Shown here in pieces: positions 6,344-6,466 of a stretch of 6,466 nucleotides of DNA. The stretch spans positions 1 to 6,466 of the forward strand of contig QBMP01000252.1 in the NCBI GenBank assembly GCA_003242115.1. The letters run 5' to 3'. The first letter of the stretch is position 1; each line of letters opens with the position of its first letter. The notes under the pieces were generated by a model. The model saw nothing but the letters and a program-made list of their open reading frames with translations. It did not search any database and was not told where the DNA came from. This DNA is from Phormidesmis priestleyi (GTDB lineage Bacteria; Cyanobacteriota; Cyanobacteriia; Phormidesmidales; Phormidesmidaceae). A program made the translations under genes and the position numbers.

Positions 6344-6466
6344 GCTCGTCCCGCTAGGTTTGCTACAAGCAGTGCTAATTGAACCGGCTCGATGGGTTTG
6401 GCAGCATGGGCTTGAAACCCAGCCTCGATCATCTGTTGTTGTTCTGCTTCACTGGCGTAGGCAGTC
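6340..6466 (-). CDS. C-terminus of a response-regulator receiver domain, partial
   Basis: Reading the minus strand from the window edge gives 41 residues and a TAG stop at 6342-6340. It begins TAYASEAEQQQMIEAGFQAH, followed by AAKPIEPVQLALLVANLAGRA. This is the end of a CheY-like receiver domain: the conserved Thr-Ala of strand 4, the loop before strand 5 and the conserved Lys of the KPIEP motif. It closely resembles residues 316-355 of the kinase receiver on the plus strand (TAYAGEIDRQQAIAAGFQKH, then VAKPIEPDQL). The two genes converge, with 392 bases between their stops. The body lies beyond the window, so it could be another hybrid kinase or a lone regulator; similarity to the neighbour favours a hybrid kinase. 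On its coding strand a T7 run follows about nine bases after the stop (6331-6325), without a clear stem. Confidence 0.85.
   Translation of the reverse strand, partial: TAYASEAEQQQMIEAGFQAHAAKPIEPVQLALLVANLAGRA

Overview
The window looks cyanobacterial. The octamer GCGATCGC (HIP1) occurs nine times in 6.5 kb (starts at 15, 613, 2065, 2100, 3998, 4870, 5108, 5801 and 5846), where about 0.1 would be expected by chance. The dominant gene is also typical of the phylum: a very long multi-PAS/GAF sensor joined to a hybrid histidine kinase. I cannot name the genus.

Layout: (1) 36-1115, minus strand, a membrane acyltransferase (acyltransferase family 3). (2) 1116-1334, an AT-rich divergent intergenic region with two short dyads. 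(3) 1335-4808, plus strand, six PAS and two GAF domains in 1157 residues, ending abruptly without a kinase. (4) 4737-4783, a perfect 23-bp inverted repeat with a 1-base centre, exactly where the sixth PAS domain should run into the kinase linker. (5) 4739-5947, plus strand in the -1 frame relative to (3), the missing HisKA, HATPase_c and receiver domains. The phosphoacceptor His codon lies upstream of the first usable start. (6) 5948-6339, a region without a confident gene, holding a terminator-like hairpin, a 99-bp segment bounded by 15-bp inverted repeats and two doubtful small ORFs. (7) 6340-6466, minus strand, the C-terminus of a second receiver domain that runs off the window and converges on the first.

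The best reading of (3)-(5) is one former hybrid sensor kinase of about 1.54 kb codons (roughly 1,537 residues), broken in the coiled-coil linker between the last PAS and the kinase by a local rearrangement that left a palindrome. The right arm still reads as native linker in the kinase frame. The left arm reads as non-native residues in the sensor frame, so it looks like a reverse-complement copy of the right arm. This could be a genuine template-switch mutation or an amplification/assembly chimera, and the sequence alone cannot decide between them. Base composition is lower in the early sensor part (about 40-43% GC in sampled blocks) than in the kinase part (about 52-60%), so a join of two sources is also possible.

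I found no CRISPR array, tRNA, rRNA or intact transposase, and nothing I would call a new biological system. The points most worth a second look are the palindrome at the kinase break, the 162-bp quasi-palindrome centred on the acyltransferase start codon, the 99-bp inverted-repeat segment downstream, and the tandem GAF duplication.
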